DNA of 64,000 nucleotides from Rhizobium tropici CIAT 899 (GCF_000330885.1 NC_020059.1:3773061-3837060), one strand, 5' to 3'. Counted from the stretch's first letter, positions 43,927 to 55,074 are shown. Translations and numbers: made by a program. Notes: generated by a model not told the origin, from the sequence alone.

Positions 43927-46900
43927 TCACCTTGCCCGACCGTTCGCAAGATCGCTGAGCAGGCCGGCGGCGACGGTGATGCGGGCGAGGTTTGGATCGC
44001 CGCTTTCGCTGAGGCCGCCGAGCTCTTCGGCGATGCGATTGATGCGAATACGGTCTTCCGCATGCCATGCCTGAACCGGCTGCTTGTCCTTCGGATGGTT
44101 GGACAATGCGGAGATGACGATATCCCGGCGGGCGCCGGCGATCTGATCGAGGCTGCGTGCCAAGGCGAGGCTCTCATAGTGATCGCCTGTCACGATCCGA
44201 CTGCCGGCCAGCAGCAGGCGGCCGACGCGGAAGGTCTGTGAGACGGTGAAGTAGCTTTCGGCCGCCCGGTTCAGCGTGTCGCCCGTGCGCTCGGCGATCT
44301 GCATGATCTCAGGCACGAGGACGAGCGCGTAGATCGTCGCGATCTCCGAAGCCAGCTTCTCCGGCAGGCCGGCAGCCTGATATTCCGCTTCGCGCGCGGC
44401 GATCTCGGCCGCAAAATCCGCCGGAATATGCGTCAGGAAGACAGGTCGCAGTTTCTTCAGAGCTGCGCGAAGCCGGCTAACAGTCTCCTCGATGTCGCCC
44501 TTAGCGGCTCCTGTTTTCAACAGGAGGCGGGTCAGCACGGTATAGACCTCGGTGATTTCGCCATAGACGCGATTCTGCATCTGGCCGCCCACCTTGCCAT
44601 CAAGCGCATCCGTCTCGTTCCAGAGCCGGTCGAGATCGAAGCCGTCACGGGCGATGACCGCGGCCTTGACGACTTCGGCAGCCGATGCCGCCGTCGCATC
44701 CATCATGCTGACGGCAAAGCCCGGGCCGCCGCGATTGATCGCTTCATTGGCAAGCGCCGTGCCGATGATTTCGCGGCGCAGGCGATGGCTTTCGATATCG
44801 GTGGCGTTCGAACGCTGCATCTTGGCTGGGAAATAGCGGCTGAGGGTGGCGGCGAAATAGGGGTCGTCAGGCAGATTGCTGGCGACAATCGCGTCGAAGA
44901 GAACGATCTTGGCGTAGGAGAGCAGGACGCCGATTTCGGCGCGGGTCAACGGGCGTCCGTTGGCATAACGCTCGGCGAAGGTCTGATCGTCGGGCAGGGT
45001 CTCGACCTTGCGATTGAGCTGCTTGGCCGCTTCCAGCACGCTCATGAAGCGGCTGAGTTCCAGGGCGTTGCCGGTGCCCTTGCGCTCGGTCAGCGAGATC
45101 GCCAGGGATTGCAGATAGTTGTTGCGCAGGACGAGCGAAGCCACCTCATCGGTCATGGAGGCAAGCAGCGTATCGCGCTTGGCGCGGGTCAGCCGGCCGT
45201 CATGCATGGCGTTGGCAAGCGCGATCTTGATGTTGACCTCGACGTCGGAGGTGTTGACGCCGGCGGAGTTGTCGATGGCGTCGGAGTTGCAGCGCCCGCC
45301 CTTTAGGCCATAGGCGATACGGCCCTTCTGGGTGACGCCGAGATTGGCGCCTTCGCCGATGACCCTGGCGCGGACTTCCTCGGCCGTGATGCGGATCGGA
45401 TCGTTGGCACGGTCGCCGACTTCCGAATCGGTTTCGGACGGCGCCTTGACGTAGGTGCCGATGCCGCCGAACCACAGGAGGTCGACGGGTGCCTTGAGGA
45501 TCGCCGTCATGATCTCGAAAGGCGTTGCGACCGACTTGTCGATGCCGATGGCTGCGACCGCCTCCGGCGTCAGCGTCACCGACTTTGCCGAACGGGAAAT
45601 GATCATCGCGCCCTTCGACAGGACGGACTTGTCGAAATCCTGCCAGCTCGAGCGTGGCAGGTCGAACAGGCGCTGCCGCTCGGCGAGCGTCTTTGCCATG
45701 TCCGGATCGGGATCGATGAAGATGTCGCGATGGTCGAAGGCAGCGAGCAGACGGATCTTCGGAGACAGCAGCATACCGTTGCCGAAGACGTCACCAGACA
45801 TGTCGCCAACGCCGACGACATTGAAGGGCGTCGTCTGGATGTCGATGTCCATTTCGCGGAAGTGGCGCTTCACGGTTTCCCAGGCGCCGCGGGCAGTGAT
45901 GCCCATCTTCTTGTGGTCGTAGCCGGCCGAGCCGCCCGAAGCGAAGGCATCGTCGAGCCAGAAGCCGGCTTCCTGCGCCAGCGCATTGGCGGTGTCGGAG
46001 AAGGTAGCGGTGCCCTTGTCGGCGGCGACGACGAAATAGGGGTCATCGCCATCGAGCCGCACGGTGTCGGCAGGCGGGATGATATCGGCGCCGGAGATAT
46101 TGTCGGTAATCGACAGCAGCGTGCGGATATAGGTCTTGTAGGCTTCGCGGCCGGCATTGAATATCTCGTCGCGGCTGCCGCCGACCGGGAGCTTCTTCGG
46201 ATAGAAGCCGCCCTTGGCGCCGACGGGCACGATGACGGCGTTCTTGACCTGCTGCGCCTTCACGAGCCCCAGCACTTCGGTGCGATAGTCTTCAGCACGG
46301 TCAGACCAGCGCAGGCCGCCGCGCGCCACCTTGCCGAAGCGCAGGTGCACACCTTCCACCTCGACGCCGTAGACGAAGATTTCACGGAAGGGCCGGGGTT
46401 CGGGCAGACCGTCCAGCAGCTTCGGATCGAGCTTGAAGGCGAGCATGGCCTTAGGCGTGCCGTCCGCATTTTTCTGGAAGTAGTTGGTGCGCAGCGTCGC
46501 GTCGATGGCGTTGACGTAGCGGCGCAGGATGCGGTCGTCATCGAGACTCGGTACGTCGGCAAGCTTGGTTTCGATCGCAGCATGCAGTTCCGGGAGCTTC
46601 TTCGTGCGGCTCTTGTCGCTGAGCTTCGGATCGAGCGTGTCGTGAAACAGGCGGAAGAGCGAGGCGGCGATCCCGGGATATTTATCCAGGGTAGAGGCGA
46701 TATAATCCTGCGAATAGGCAATACCGGCCTGGCGCAGATAGCGGGAATAGGCGCGCAATACGTTGGTTTCACGGGCTGAGAGATCGGCGGAGACGATTAG
46801 CCGGTTGAAAGCGTCATTGTCGATCGTGCCGCCGAAGGCGGCGAGGAAGGCTTCTTCAAGGGCGGCGCCGTGGCGAGCGAGATCGATCGTCATGCCGCTG

Positions 46901-48717
46901 CGGGTTTCGAGCTCCATGTCGTGGAGGACGACATGGCCGGTCGAGCCGTCTTTGGCCGTGACATAGATATCGAAAGTGCGCTCGCTGATGACGTTGAAAC
47001 CAAGATTTTCGAGCAGCGGCACGCGGCGCGACAGCGCCAGGTTGCCGTCGCCATGGAAGATCTTCAGCGAGAGAATGTCACCCGCCTCGTCCTTGCGGAT
47101 ATAGAAGGCGATGCGGATCGGCTCGATGCCGGCCGTAGCCATGATGTCAGGAAGATCGGCAAAGGCGTCTTCCGGCGAGAAGGCTTCCTGGAAGGCCTGG
47201 CTGACGGAAATGTTCGGCGCCTTTGGACCGGCCAGCATGGCAAAGCGTTCGTCCCATCGGGCCGTTATGGCGCGGATTGCTTCTTCGAGCTTGGTTTGCG
47301 GAACATGCGGCGTCTTTCCCGCGCTGCGGCCGATGATGAAATGCACGCGCGCCACCCCGCCTTCCGGGAAAGCGGGGTAATAGGCGGAGACGCGGCCGTC
47401 ATAGACCGACTTCAGGTAATTGCCGATCTTCTCACGCACGACGGAATCATATTCCTCGCGCGGGACATAGACGATGACGGAGACAAAGCGGTCGAAATGG
47501 TCGATGCGCGGCAATACGCGCACGCGCGGCCGATCAGTCAGGTCGTTGATCTGTTCGGCGAAATTTGCCAGCAACGAAGTGTCGATCTGGAAGAGATCGT
47601 CGCGGGGATAGGATTCCAGCGTGTTTTCGAGCGTGCGACCCGAGTGGCTTGTGGGATCGAAGCCGAAGTGATCCTTGACCTTCTGCACCTTCGAACGCAG
47701 CAACGGCACTTCGGTGGCAGCGCTCGTATAGGCCGTCGATGTGAAGAGGCCGACGATGCGCAGTTCGCCCGTGACATTGCCATCCGTGTCGAAGCGCTTG
47801 ACGCCGACATAATCCATATAGGCACGGCGGTGGACGATCGATTTGACGTTGGCCTTGGTGACGATCAGGAAATCCGGGCCATTGAGGAAGGCGAGGATTT
47901 CCGGCGTCGTGGTGACGGCGTCCTTGCCTTGCCGGAGAACGCGGACGTCCGGATTGGAGAGAATGCCGAGGCCGGTGCCGCGATCCCGCTCAACCTTGGC
48001 GTTGGCGCCCTTGCCGGAATAGACATATTCGCGCATGCCGAGGAAGGTGAAATTGCCGTCGCGTAGCCAGGCAAGGAAGGCGAGCGCCTCGTCGCGATCA
48101 TTCTTGCGGCGGCCGGCCGCCTCATAGGTTGATAGTTCCGAGATGACGGTATCGAGGCGTGACAGCATCGGCTTCCAGTCGGAAACGGTGAGATGCGTCT
48201 GGTCGAGCACGGTCTGGATCCGCTTGGTCAGATCGGTCGCCTGCGCTGTCGTCAGAGGCGAGAGATGAAGCTGTATATGGCTGACCCGATGGGCCGGATC
48301 GCTCGGACGATCGGCAGAATAAAGGCTCGGCTGCTTGCCCTTCTCGATGACCAGGATCGGATGCACCGCCATATAGAGATCGCGATAGCTGCTAGTCACT
48401 TCGCCCATGATCGATTCATAAAGGAAGGGCATGTTGTGGTCGGTGATCGAAAGGATCGAGACGGCAACGCCATCGGGTTCGATACCGCCGACCTGCTCGA
48501 TGCTGACGCGGGGGGACGTGGCGCTCCAGGCTGCGAGTTCCTTGGCCGCATGCGCCGCGGCAAGTGCCAGCATCTCGGGGCTGTAAAGCTCCATGTCGTC
48601 ATTGCTCGCCCGGCCAAACAGGATTTCGGGATCGAGATGTGCCTCGCCTGTCGCCGCCGCAATCTTGCGTGCCGCCTCGATCTGTTTTTCCCGTTTCGGA
48701 TTAGTCTTGGGCGCCAT
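43927..48717 (-). CDS. NAD-specific glutamate dehydrogenase (large, 180-kDa type)
   Basis: The 1596-residue enzyme deaminates glutamate to 2-oxoglutarate with NAD, mainly in catabolism. It matches the large bacterial GDH family: a long N-terminal regulatory region with ACT-like segments (about 1-700), a catalytic domain with VARGGLRWSDRAEDYRTEVLGLVKAQQVKN and VPVGAKGGFYPK, the Rossmann part (VVGVGDMSGDVFGNGMLLS) and a helical C-terminus. ATG 48717 (MAPKTNPKREKQ) is chosen. A possible relation to pyridoxal kinase across the divergent 293-bp gap is not evident. Confidence 0.95.
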   Translation of the reverse strand: MAPKTNPKREKQIEAARKIAAATGEAHLDPEILFGRASNDDMELYSPEMLALAAAHAAKELAAWSATSPRVSIEQVGGIEPDGVAVSILSITDHNMPFLYESIMGEVTSSYRDLYMAVHPILVIEKGKQPSLYSADRPSDPAHRVSHIQLHLSPLTTAQATDLTKRIQTVLDQTHLTVSDWKPMLSRLDTVISELSTYEAAGRRKNDRDEALAFLAWLRDGNFTFLGMREYVYSGKGANAKVERDRGTGLGILSNPDVRVLRQGKDAVTTTPEILAFLNGPDFLIVTKANVKSIVHRRAYMDYVGVKRFDTDGNVTGELRIVGLFTSTAYTSAATEVPLLRSKVQKVKDHFGFDPTSHSGRTLENTLESYPRDDLFQIDTSLLANFAEQINDLTDRPRVRVLPRIDHFDRFVSVIVYVPREEYDSVVREKIGNYLKSVYDGRVSAYYPAFPEGGVARVHFIIGRSAGKTPHVPQTKLEEAIRAITARWDERFAMLAGPKAPNISVSQAFQEAFSPEDAFADLPDIMATAGIEPIRIAFYIRKDEAGDILSLKIFHGDGNLALSRRVPLLENLGFNVISERTFDIYVTAKDGSTGHVVLHDMELETRSGMTIDLARHGAALEEAFLAAFGGTIDNDAFNRLIVSADLSARETNVLRAYSRYLRQAGIAYSQDYIASTLDKYPGIAASLFRLFHDTLDPKLSDKSRTKKLPELHAAIETKLADVPSLDDDRILRRYVNAIDATLRTNYFQKNADGTPKAMLAFKLDPKLLDGLPEPRPFREIFVYGVEVEGVHLRFGKVARGGLRWSDRAEDYRTEVLGLVKAQQVKNAVIVPVGAKGGFYPKKLPVGGSRDEIFNAGREAYKTYIRTLLSITDNISGADIIPPADTVRLDGDDPYFVVAADKGTATFSDTANALAQEAGFWLDDAFASGGSAGYDHKKMGITARGAWETVKRHFREMDIDIQTTPFNVVGVGDMSGDVFGNGMLLSPKIRLLAAFDHRDIFIDPDPDMAKTLAERQRLFDLPRSSWQDFDKSVLSKGAMIISRSAKSVTLTPEAVAAIGIDKSVATPFEIMTAILKAPVDLLWFGGIGTYVKAPSETDSEVGDRANDPIRITAEEVRARVIGEGANLGVTQKGRIAYGLKGGRCNSDAIDNSAGVNTSDVEVNIKIALANAMHDGRLTRAKRDTLLASMTDEVASLVLRNNYLQSLAISLTERKGTGNALELSRFMSVLEAAKQLNRKVETLPDDQTFAERYANGRPLTRAEIGVLLSYAKIVLFDAIVASNLPDDPYFAATLSRYFPAKMQRSNATDIESHRLRREIIGTALANEAINRGGPGFAVSMMDATAASAAEVVKAAVIARDGFDLDRLWNETDALDGKVGGQMQNRVYGEITEVYTVLTRLLLKTGAAKGDIEETVSRLRAALKKLRPVFLTHIPADFAAEIAAREAEYQAAGLPEKLASEIATIYALVLVPEIMQIAERTGDTLNRAAESYFTVSQTFRVGRLLLAGSRIVTGDHYESLALARSLDQIAGARRDIVISALSNHPKDKQPVQAWHAEDRIRINRIAEELGGLSESGDPNLARITVAAGLLSDLANGRAR

Positions 48718-49010
48718 GAATTTCCTCCCGATTTTCGAATTCTGACGACAGTAGCAGAAGGTTTAGCGAAAAAACTGGCAAAAAGAATGCGAATTTGGTT
48801 CGTTTCGGACTGATTTTGGTCGGTTTTTTCAAAAAACTTGCCGAAAACGGCGATGTTGATGAAAAACAGGCTTAATCGGCGAGAAATTGGCGGAATCGAC
48901 TCGTCAACAGAGGTTTTCATGACTCTGTGAAGGGCGGTTGACAGAGTGCCGCGAAAGGGATCATCAACTTGCGCCATTGCAGTTTGAAGCCCTGAACTGA
49001 AAGCACAATC
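48718..49010. other. Divergent gap between glutamate dehydrogenase and pdxY
   Basis: It holds no gene. It is AT-rich for this genome with runs of A and T. A TTGACA at 48938-48943 followed after 17 bases by TCATCA could be a weak promoter for pdxY; nothing firm was seen for the dehydrogenase. Confidence 0.3.
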
Positions 49011-49886
49011 ATGTCGCAAGTGTCGGCCGGCGCCGTTATCGTCATTTCCAGCCATGTCGTTCGAGGGTCCGTCGGCAATCGCGCTGCAGTCTTTGCGCTG
49101 GAAACACTCGGCCATCCGGTCTGGGCGCTGCCGACCATCGTTCTGCCATGGCACCCCGGCCATGGCCGCTCGACGCGCCTGACCTTCAACGAAGCCGATT
49201 TTGACCATGCGATTGACGATCTCATCGCCTCACCCTGGCTTTCCGAGGTCAAGGCGGTGCTATCGGGCTACTTCGGCAACGCCGCCCAGGCGCATGCCGT
49301 CGCCCGGCTGGTGACGGCTCTGCGGGAGAAAAACCCGGATATTCTCTATGCCTGCGATCCCGTCATCGGCGATGCCGGCGGGCTCTATGTGCCGCAGGCG
49401 ACAGCGGAAGCGATCCGCGACCACCTGATCCCGCTGGCGTCACTCGCGACACCGAACCGCTATGAGCTTGCCTGGCTGGCGGGAGCGCCGCTCGAGGATA
49501 ACAACGCCATCATGGAGGCGGCGCTCGCGCTTGGACCGTCGCGCATGCTGGTGACGTCCGCCGTTCCGATGATGGCCGGGGGTATCGGGAACCTCTATCT
49601 CAGCGGCCGAAACGCGCTGCTTGCCGAGCATCGCAGCGTCGAAGGCGCACCGAATGGGCTCGGCGATCTCCTGTCTGCCGTCTTCCTGTCGCGGCTGCTT
49701 TCGGGGATGGATGAGGAGCGGGCATTGCAGCTGACGACAGCCAGCGTCTTCGAGGTGCTGGCACGGGCCGTCAAACGCGGCAGCAACGAGCTGACACTGG
49801 CTGTCGATTCCGCAAGCCTATCGACACCGATGGCGATGGTGCAGCTACGCCACCTCGTCCATCCTGCACAACGTAAGAAAAAGTAA
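49011..49886 (+). CDS. pdxY: Pyridoxal kinase
   Basis: PdxY phosphorylates pyridoxal to pyridoxal phosphate in the B6 salvage pathway. The 291-residue ribokinase-fold protein shows VISSHVVRGSVGNRAAVFALETLGHPVWALPT, CDPVIGD, TPNRYELAWLAG, and the nucleotide/catalytic block GLGDLLSAVFLSRLL, where GDL-type aspartate is expected. ATG 49011 lacks a strong ribosome site. YggS, a PLP-binding protein, is encoded convergently next door, so the two neighbours share the cofactor. Confidence 0.9.
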   Translation: MSQVSAGAVIVISSHVVRGSVGNRAAVFALETLGHPVWALPTIVLPWHPGHGRSTRLTFNEADFDHAIDDLIASPWLSEVKAVLSGYFGNAAQAHAVARLVTALREKNPDILYACDPVIGDAGGLYVPQATAEAIRDHLIPLASLATPNRYELAWLAGAPLEDNNAIMEAALALGPSRMLVTSAVPMMAGGIGNLYLSGRNALLAEHRSVEGAPNGLGDLLSAVFLSRLLSGMDEERALQLTTASVFEVLARAVKRGSNELTLAVDSASLSTPMAMVQLRHLVHPAQRKKK

Positions 49887-49904
49887 CGGCCAGAGCTTTT
49901 TAGC

Positions 49905-50005
49905 CTGCAGCAGTTCCAGCAAAAGTGCGAAGCGTTTTGCGTCCGGAACTGCGTGAAAACAAGTAGATAGAGCGTTTTCGCGATTCGAAGAAAAGCGGAA
50001 ACGTT
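49905..50005 (+). repeat. Rhizobial intergenic palindromic repeat, family 1, copy B
   Basis: GCAGTTCCAGCAAAAGTGCG with CGTCCGGAACTGCG, and ATAGAGCGTTTTCGCGATTC continuing for 35 bp (49967-50001) identical to copy A. It fills the gap between convergent pdxY and yggS and abuts the yggS stop codon. Confidence 0.8.
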
Positions 50006-50665
50006 TTATCGCGCGCCGAAAATCGCCGAGCCGACGCGAACACTGGTCGCGCCGAAGGCAACTGCAATTTCGTAATCGCTCGACATGCCCATCGAGAGCT
50101 TTTCGACGCCGGCCTGCTTGGCAAGCTTGGCAAGCAGAGCAAAATGCGGCCCCGGATTTTCGTCGGCCGGCGGGATGCACATCAGACCCTCTATGGAAAG
50201 CCCGAGCTCCTTACGGCAGAGATCGACGAAACTGGCCGTATCGTCGGGCGCGATACCTGCCTTTTGCGGCTCCAACCCGGTATTGACCTGCACGTAGAGC
50301 CGAATGGTCTTGCCCTGCCGCTTGATTTCATCGGCAATGGCCCGCGCGATCTTTTCCCGGTCAATGGTTTCGATCACGTCGAACAGCGCCACGGCGTCTG
50401 CGGCCTTGTTCGATTGCAGCGGCCCGATCAGATGTAGCTCGATCTCGGGCGTCTCGGCCTTCAGCTCCGGCCACTTGCCCTGGCTCTCCTGCACGCGGTT
50501 TTCGCCAAACACCCGTTGACCGGCCGAAATCGCCGGGCGGATTTGATCGGCATCGAAGGTCTTGGAAACAGCAACGAGCTGCACAGAGCCGGCAGCTCGG
50601 CCGGCCTGACGCTCGGCAGCCGCGATATGGGAACGGACTTCGTCCAAGCGCTCTTGAAGTTCCAT
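50006..50665 (-). CDS. PLP homeostasis protein (YggS/PROSC family)
   Basis: YggS-type proteins bind pyridoxal phosphate and buffer its level without known catalytic activity. The 219-residue TIM-barrel protein has the PLP lysine in LVAVSKTFDADQI, FGENRVQE, HLIGPLQSNK and the phosphate-binding SMGMSSDYEIAVAFGATSVRVGSAIFG. GGCGAGAAG supports ATG 50665 (MELQERLDEVRS); the frame extends upstream to 50776 without support. It is divergent from leuS. Confidence 0.93.
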   Translation of the reverse strand: MELQERLDEVRSHIAAAERQAGRAAGSVQLVAVSKTFDADQIRPAISAGQRVFGENRVQESQGKWPELKAETPEIELHLIGPLQSNKAADAVALFDVIETIDREKIARAIADEIKRQGKTIRLYVQVNTGLEPQKAGIAPDDTASFVDLCRKELGLSIEGLMCIPPADENPGPHFALLAKLAKQAGVEKLSMGMSSDYEIAVAFGATSVRVGSAIFGAR

Positions 50666-50864
50666 CTTCTCGCCTCGATATTTGGCTTGCTTCTCAAACT
50701 TTGCAGTAATGAGGCTCGCAGGCTTTGCCAAGGGCGAATGCGTCCGAATCCGGCTTTGCATTGCAAGATAAGGCACTTGCTGCGGCTGCTAAACTTGACG
50801 CTTGGGTGGTTTCGTGGTGAAGGTCACGCCTTACTCCCCATGATTTTCCGGAATACAAGAACAG

Positions 50865-53495
50865 ATGACTAGCGAACGTTATAATCCGCGCGATGCCGAG
50901 CCCCGCTGGCAGGAAAAATGGAACGAAGAGAAGGTCTTCGTGACAGACAATGCCGATCCGCGTGAGAAATATTACGTCCTAGAGATGTTTCCCTATCCGT
51001 CGGGCCGCATCCATATGGGCCATGTGCGTAACTACGCCATGGGCGATGTCGTTGCCCGCTACAAGCGTGCCCGCGGCTATAACGTGCTGCATCCGATGGG
51101 CTGGGACGCCTTCGGCATGCCGGCGGAAAACGCCGCACGCGACAATAAAGTGCACCCGAAGGAATGGACCTACCAGAACATCGCCTCCATGCGCACACAG
51201 CTGAAGGCCATGGGGCTGTCGCTCGACTGGAGCCGCGAGTTCGCGACCTGCGACGTCGATTATTATCACCGCCAGCAGATGCTCTTCATCGACATGATGG
51301 AGAAGGGCCTGGTTTACCGCAAGAAGTCCAAGGTCAACTGGGACCCGGTTGACAATACCGTTCTCGCCAACGAGCAGGTCATCGACGGCCGCGGCTGGCG
51401 CTCGGGCGCGCTGGTCGAGCAGCGCGAGCTGACGCAGTGGTTCTTCAAGATCACCGAGTTCAGCCAGGAACTGCTGGATGCTCTGGATACGCTGGACCAT
51501 TGGCCGGAAAAAGTACGGTTGATGCAGAAGAACTGGATCGGCCGCTCCGAGGGCCTGACGGTTCGCTGGGAAATCGTTGCCGAAACCGCTCCCAACAGCG
51601 ATCGCGAGATCACCGTTTACACGACCCGTCCGGATACGCTGTTCGGCGCCTCCTTCCTGGCGATCTCGGCCGACCATCCGCTCGCCAAGGAAGCGGCTGC
51701 CAAGGATCCGGCCATCGAGGCCTTCTGTGAGGAATGCCGCCGTGCCGGCACCTCGCTGGCAGCACTCGAAACGGCCGAGAAGAAGGGCATGGACACCGGC
51801 ATCCGCGTCCACCATCCCTTCGACCCGTCCTGGGAGCTGCCCGTCTATATCGCCAATTTCGTGCTGATGGATTATGGCACGGGCGCTATCTTCGGCTGCC
51901 CGTCCGGCGACCAGCGCGACCTGGATTTCGCCCGCAAGTACGGCCTGCCGGTCGTTCCCGTCGTCATGCCCGCCGATGGCGATGCTGCAGGCTTTACCGT
52001 CAGCGACGTCGCCTATGACGGCGATGGCGTGATGATCAATTCGCGCTTCCTTGACGGCATGAGCACCGACGAAGCCTTCCAGACGGTGGCGACGAAGCTC
52101 TCTGAGACGAGCCTCGGCAACACGCCACAGGCGGAGCGCAAGGTGAATTTCCGCCTGCGCGACTGGGGCATCTCCCGCCAGCGTTACTGGGGCTGCCCGA
52201 TCCCGGTCATCCATTGCGATGACTGCGGTGTGCTGCCGGTGCCGAAGAAGGATCTGCCGGTCAAGCTGCCCGACGACGTGACTTTCGACCAGCCGGGCAA
52301 TCCGCTCGACCGGCACGCCAGCTGGCGGCATGTGGCCTGCCCGCAATGCGGCAAGGATGCCCGCCGTGAAACCGATACGATGGATACCTTCGTCGATTCG
52401 AGCTGGTATTACGCCCGCTTCACCGCTCCCTGGGAAAATCAGCCGACGGACCCGAAGGCCGCCAATCACTGGCTGCCTGTCGATCAGTATATCGGCGGTA
52501 TCGAACACGCGATCCTGCACCTGCTCTATTCGCGCTTCTTTACCCGCGCCATGCGCGAGACCGGCCATCTCGATGTGAAGGAGCCCTTCAAGGGCCTGTT
52601 CACGCAAGGCATGGTCGTGCACGAAACCTATAGCCGCGGCAGCGGCCTGACGCGCGAATGGGTGTCGCCGGCCGATATCAGGATCGAGGAAGTCGACGGC
52701 CAGCGCCGCGCCACGCTGCTGTCATCAGGCGAAGACATCGCCATCGGTTCGATCGAGAAGATGTCGAAATCGAAGAAGAACGTCGTCGACCCCGACGATA
52801 TCATCGCCTCCTATGGAGCCGACACGGCACGCTTCTTCGTGCTCTCCGATTCGCCGCCCGATCGCGACGTTATCTGGTCGGAAGCCGGCGTCGAGGGCGC
52901 ACATCGTTTCACCCAGCGTATGTGGCGCCTGGTCTCCGAAGCCGCCGATGTCCTGAAGGCGGTCGAACCTGCGCCGGCTAAGGAAGGTGAAGCCCTGGCG
53001 ATTTCGCAGATCGCACACCGCACGCTGAAGGCGGTTCAGGGTGATTACGACAAGCTCGCCTTCAACAAGGCCGTGGCGCGCATCTATGAATTCGTCAATG
53101 CGCTGGCGGCACCGCTCGGCAAGGTCGCCGCCGGCCAGGCCGATAGCGCCTATCGCGCTGCCGTTCGCGAAGCCGTGGAAATTCTGGTCGCGCTGGTCGC
53201 GCCGATCACGCCGCATCTGGCCGAGGAATGCTCCGCTGCGCTTGGCAACGTCAACATGGTCGCGACCAGCCCATGGCCCGTTTATGACGAGGCGCTCGTC
53301 ATCGAGAACGAGATCGTTTATCCCGTTCAGATCAACGGCAAGAAGCGCGCCGAATTGACAATCGCGCGCGATGCAGACCAGAATGCCGTGCAACAGGCCG
53401 TGCTCGCCCTGGGCGCCGTTACAAGCGCATTGAACGGTCAGGCGCCAAAGAAGATCATCGTCGTTCCACAGAGGATCGTAAACATTGTCGTCTGA
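50865..53495 (+). CDS. leuS: Leucyl-tRNA synthetase
   Basis: LeuS charges tRNA-Leu. The 876-residue class I enzyme has the HIGH motif as HMGH (in [18 protein letters not shown]), the CP1 editing domain (about 225-425; [16 protein letters not shown]), the KMSKS loop as KMSKSKKN, and the tRNA-binding C-terminal domain. It is the first gene of leuS-lptE-holA, a conserved alphaproteobacterial group; the lptE start overlaps its 3' end by 11 bases. Confidence 0.97.
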   Translation: MTSERYNPRDAEPRWQEKWNEEKVFVTDNADPREKYYVLEMFPYPSGRIHMGHVRNYAMGDVVARYKRARGYNVLHPMGWDAFGMPAENAARDNKVHPKEWTYQNIASMRTQLKAMGLSLDWSREFATCDVDYYHRQQMLFIDMMEKGLVYRKKSKVNWDPVDNTVLANEQVIDGRGWRSGALVEQRELTQWFFKITEFSQELLDALDTLDHWPEKVRLMQKNWIGRSEGLTVRWEIVAETAPNSDREITVYTTRPDTLFGASFLAISADHPLAKEAAAKDPAIEAFCEECRRAGTSLAALETAEKKGMDTGIRVHHPFDPSWELPVYIANFVLMDYGTGAIFGCPSGDQRDLDFARKYGLPVVPVVMPADGDAAGFTVSDVAYDGDGVMINSRFLDGMSTDEAFQTVATKLSETSLGNTPQAERKVNFRLRDWGISRQRYWGCPIPVIHCDDCGVLPVPKKDLPVKLPDDVTFDQPGNPLDRHASWRHVACPQCGKDARRETDTMDTFVDSSWYYARFTAPWENQPTDPKAANHWLPVDQYIGGIEHAILHLLYSRFFTRAMRETGHLDVKEPFKGLFTQGMVVHETYSRGSGLTREWVSPADIRIEEVDGQRRATLLSSGEDIAIGSIEKMSKSKKNVVDPDDIIASYGADTARFFVLSDSPPDRDVIWSEAGVEGAHRFTQRMWRLVSEAADVLKAVEPAPAKEGEALAISQIAHRTLKAVQGDYDKLAFNKAVARIYEFVNALAAPLGKVAAGQADSAYRAAVREAVEILVALVAPITPHLAEECSAALGNVNMVATSPWPVYDEALVIENEIVYPVQINGKKRAELTIARDADQNAVQQAVLALGAVTSALNGQAPKKIIVVPQRIVNIVV

Positions 53496-54006
53496 TAGAC
53501 TTTTCAAATTCGCCCGCATCGCCGGCGTTGCGTCTCTGGTGGCCGTTGCCGGCCTCTTGTCTGCATGTCAGGTTCGGCCGCTCTATGCCGTCAGCACGGG
53601 CGTGACGCAGAAGCTGTCGGAAGTTTCCTTCTCTGACGTCAACACGCGCGTGGGCCTCCAGGTGCGCAACCAGCTGATCTTCATCGCCGGGCGCGGTGCA
53701 GGGGAGACCAAGACGCCGAAATACAGTGTCGACCTGAGCGTCAGCTCCGGCACCGGCGGCGTGCTTTATCTGCCGTCTTCGAGTACGTCGGCCGCAGGCC
53801 GCACAACTGTGACCGCCTCCTTCACATTGAGGGAGATCACCACCGGCAAGGTCATCAAGTCCGGTAGCCGTTCAGTGACTTCGCTGGTCGACTTCCCGAC
53901 GCAGGAATTTGCCAAGCAGCGCGCAATCCGTGATTCGGAAGACCGTGCCGCCCGCGAGGTTGCCGAGATAGTCGCAGCCGACATCGGCGCTGCGCTCAGC
54001 CGCTGA
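53485..54006 (+). CDS. lptE: LPS assembly lipoprotein LptE
   Basis: LptE sits with LptD in the outer membrane and helps insert lipopolysaccharide. The 173-residue protein has a lipoprotein signal with lipobox LLSAC (Cys28) and the RPLYAVS segment that follows it in alphaproteobacterial LptE. The start is a TTG at 53485 overlapping leuS. Context between leuS and holA is the classical position of lptE. Confidence 0.88.
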   Translation: MSSDRLFKFARIAGVASLVAVAGLLSACQVRPLYAVSTGVTQKLSEVSFSDVNTRVGLQVRNQLIFIAGRGAGETKTPKYSVDLSVSSGTGGVLYLPSSSTSAAGRTTVTASFTLREITTGKVIKSGSRSVTSLVDFPTQEFAKQRAIRDSEDRAAREVAEIVAADIGAALSR

Positions 54007-54020
54007 TCAGAGAGCGCGGC

Positions 54021-55058
54021 ATGGCAGAAATCAAGTCTCATGAATTTGACGGATTCCTGCAAAATGCCGCGCGCAATTACCGGATCTTCGTGATCTATGG
54101 TCCGGATCGCGGTCTCGTTTCCGAACGCGCCGCGCAGATTGCCGGCAAGACGGGCGTCGATCTCAACGACGCATTTTCCCTCATAAAGCTCGACGTTGGC
54201 GACCTGCAGAATGACGCCGGCCGCCTGCTTGACGAAGTCAACGCGATCGGTCTGTTCGGCGGCGAAAAGCTCGTCTGGATTCGCGGTGCCGCCAATGAGA
54301 AGGCGCTGGTCGATGCGCTGCAGATCATCGCGGACAATCCGCCCGATGCCAGCTTTGTCATCGTCGAGGCTGGCGATCTCAAGAAGGGATCCGGATTGCG
54401 CAAGGTGGCAGAGCCGGCTCGAACTGTCGCGACCATTCCCTGCTATGCCGATGACGCGAGAGCCCTCAACAATCTGATCGACACCGAATTGGCAAATGAA
54501 GGCCTGCGCATCTCATCTGCTGCCCGCCAGGCGCTGCTCGAACTTCTTGGTGGCGACCGCATCGCCTCGCGCAACGAAGTGCGCAAGCTCGCGCTCTACT
54601 GCCGCGGGCAGGGGACGATCGAAGAAGAGCACGTGATCGAAATTATCGGCGATGCCAGCGCCATTTCCACCGACGATGCCGTTGATGCCATCCTGAAAGG
54701 GGATTCTGGCGCCTTTCTGCATGCCATGCAGAAAATCGCCTCGTCCAAAACGCCGATGTTTCTCGTACTGCAAGGCTGTCTGAGGCAGTTTCAGATGCTT
54801 GATACGATGCGGGCCGAGATGGATGAAAAGCGCCTCGCACCCGCTCAGGTCATGCAGACGCATGGGCGCCATCTCCACTTCAGACGAAGGCCCGTGATCG
54901 AGCAGGCGCTGAAAAGCTGGAACGCTCCCGCCATTGCCCGCGAGATGAACAGGCTGCAAACGGCCATTCTGCAGACACGTCAGCGCGCCAGCCTCGAGGA
55001 CACGATCGCGACGCAAACGCTGCTTGCGACCACTCTCCAATCAGCCCGTAAGGGCTGA
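54021..55058 (+). CDS. holA: DNA polymerase III delta subunit
   Basis: HolA is the clamp-loader subunit that opens the sliding clamp. The 345-residue protein contains YGPDRGLVSERAAQI (the degenerate P-loop region), DAFSLIKLDVGDL, GGEKLVWIRGA, LLELLGGDRIASRNEVRKLALYC and the C-terminal collar region. It ends the leuS-lptE-holA run; a parS-like sequence begins at its last base. Confidence 0.93.
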   Translation: MAEIKSHEFDGFLQNAARNYRIFVIYGPDRGLVSERAAQIAGKTGVDLNDAFSLIKLDVGDLQNDAGRLLDEVNAIGLFGGEKLVWIRGAANEKALVDALQIIADNPPDASFVIVEAGDLKKGSGLRKVAEPARTVATIPCYADDARALNNLIDTELANEGLRISSAARQALLELLGGDRIASRNEVRKLALYCRGQGTIEEEHVIEIIGDASAISTDDAVDAILKGDSGAFLHAMQKIASSKTPMFLVLQGCLRQFQMLDTMRAEMDEKRLAPAQVMQTHGRHLHFRRRPVIEQALKSWNAPAIAREMNRLQTAILQTRQRASLEDTIATQTLLATTLQSARKG

Positions 55059-55074
55059 TGTTTCACGGGAATCA
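55059..55074. promoter_or_regulatory. Degenerate parS-like site after holA
   Basis: TGTTTCACGGGAATCA matches the parS consensus at 14 of 16 positions, but one mismatch is in the central CACGTG. It lies 68 bp before the parB stop. It may bind ParB only weakly. Confidence 0.4.

Noticed and set aside
50979..52622. A 547-codon minus-strand frame opposite leuS
   Set aside because: It overlaps leuS motifs and has no family features of its own.
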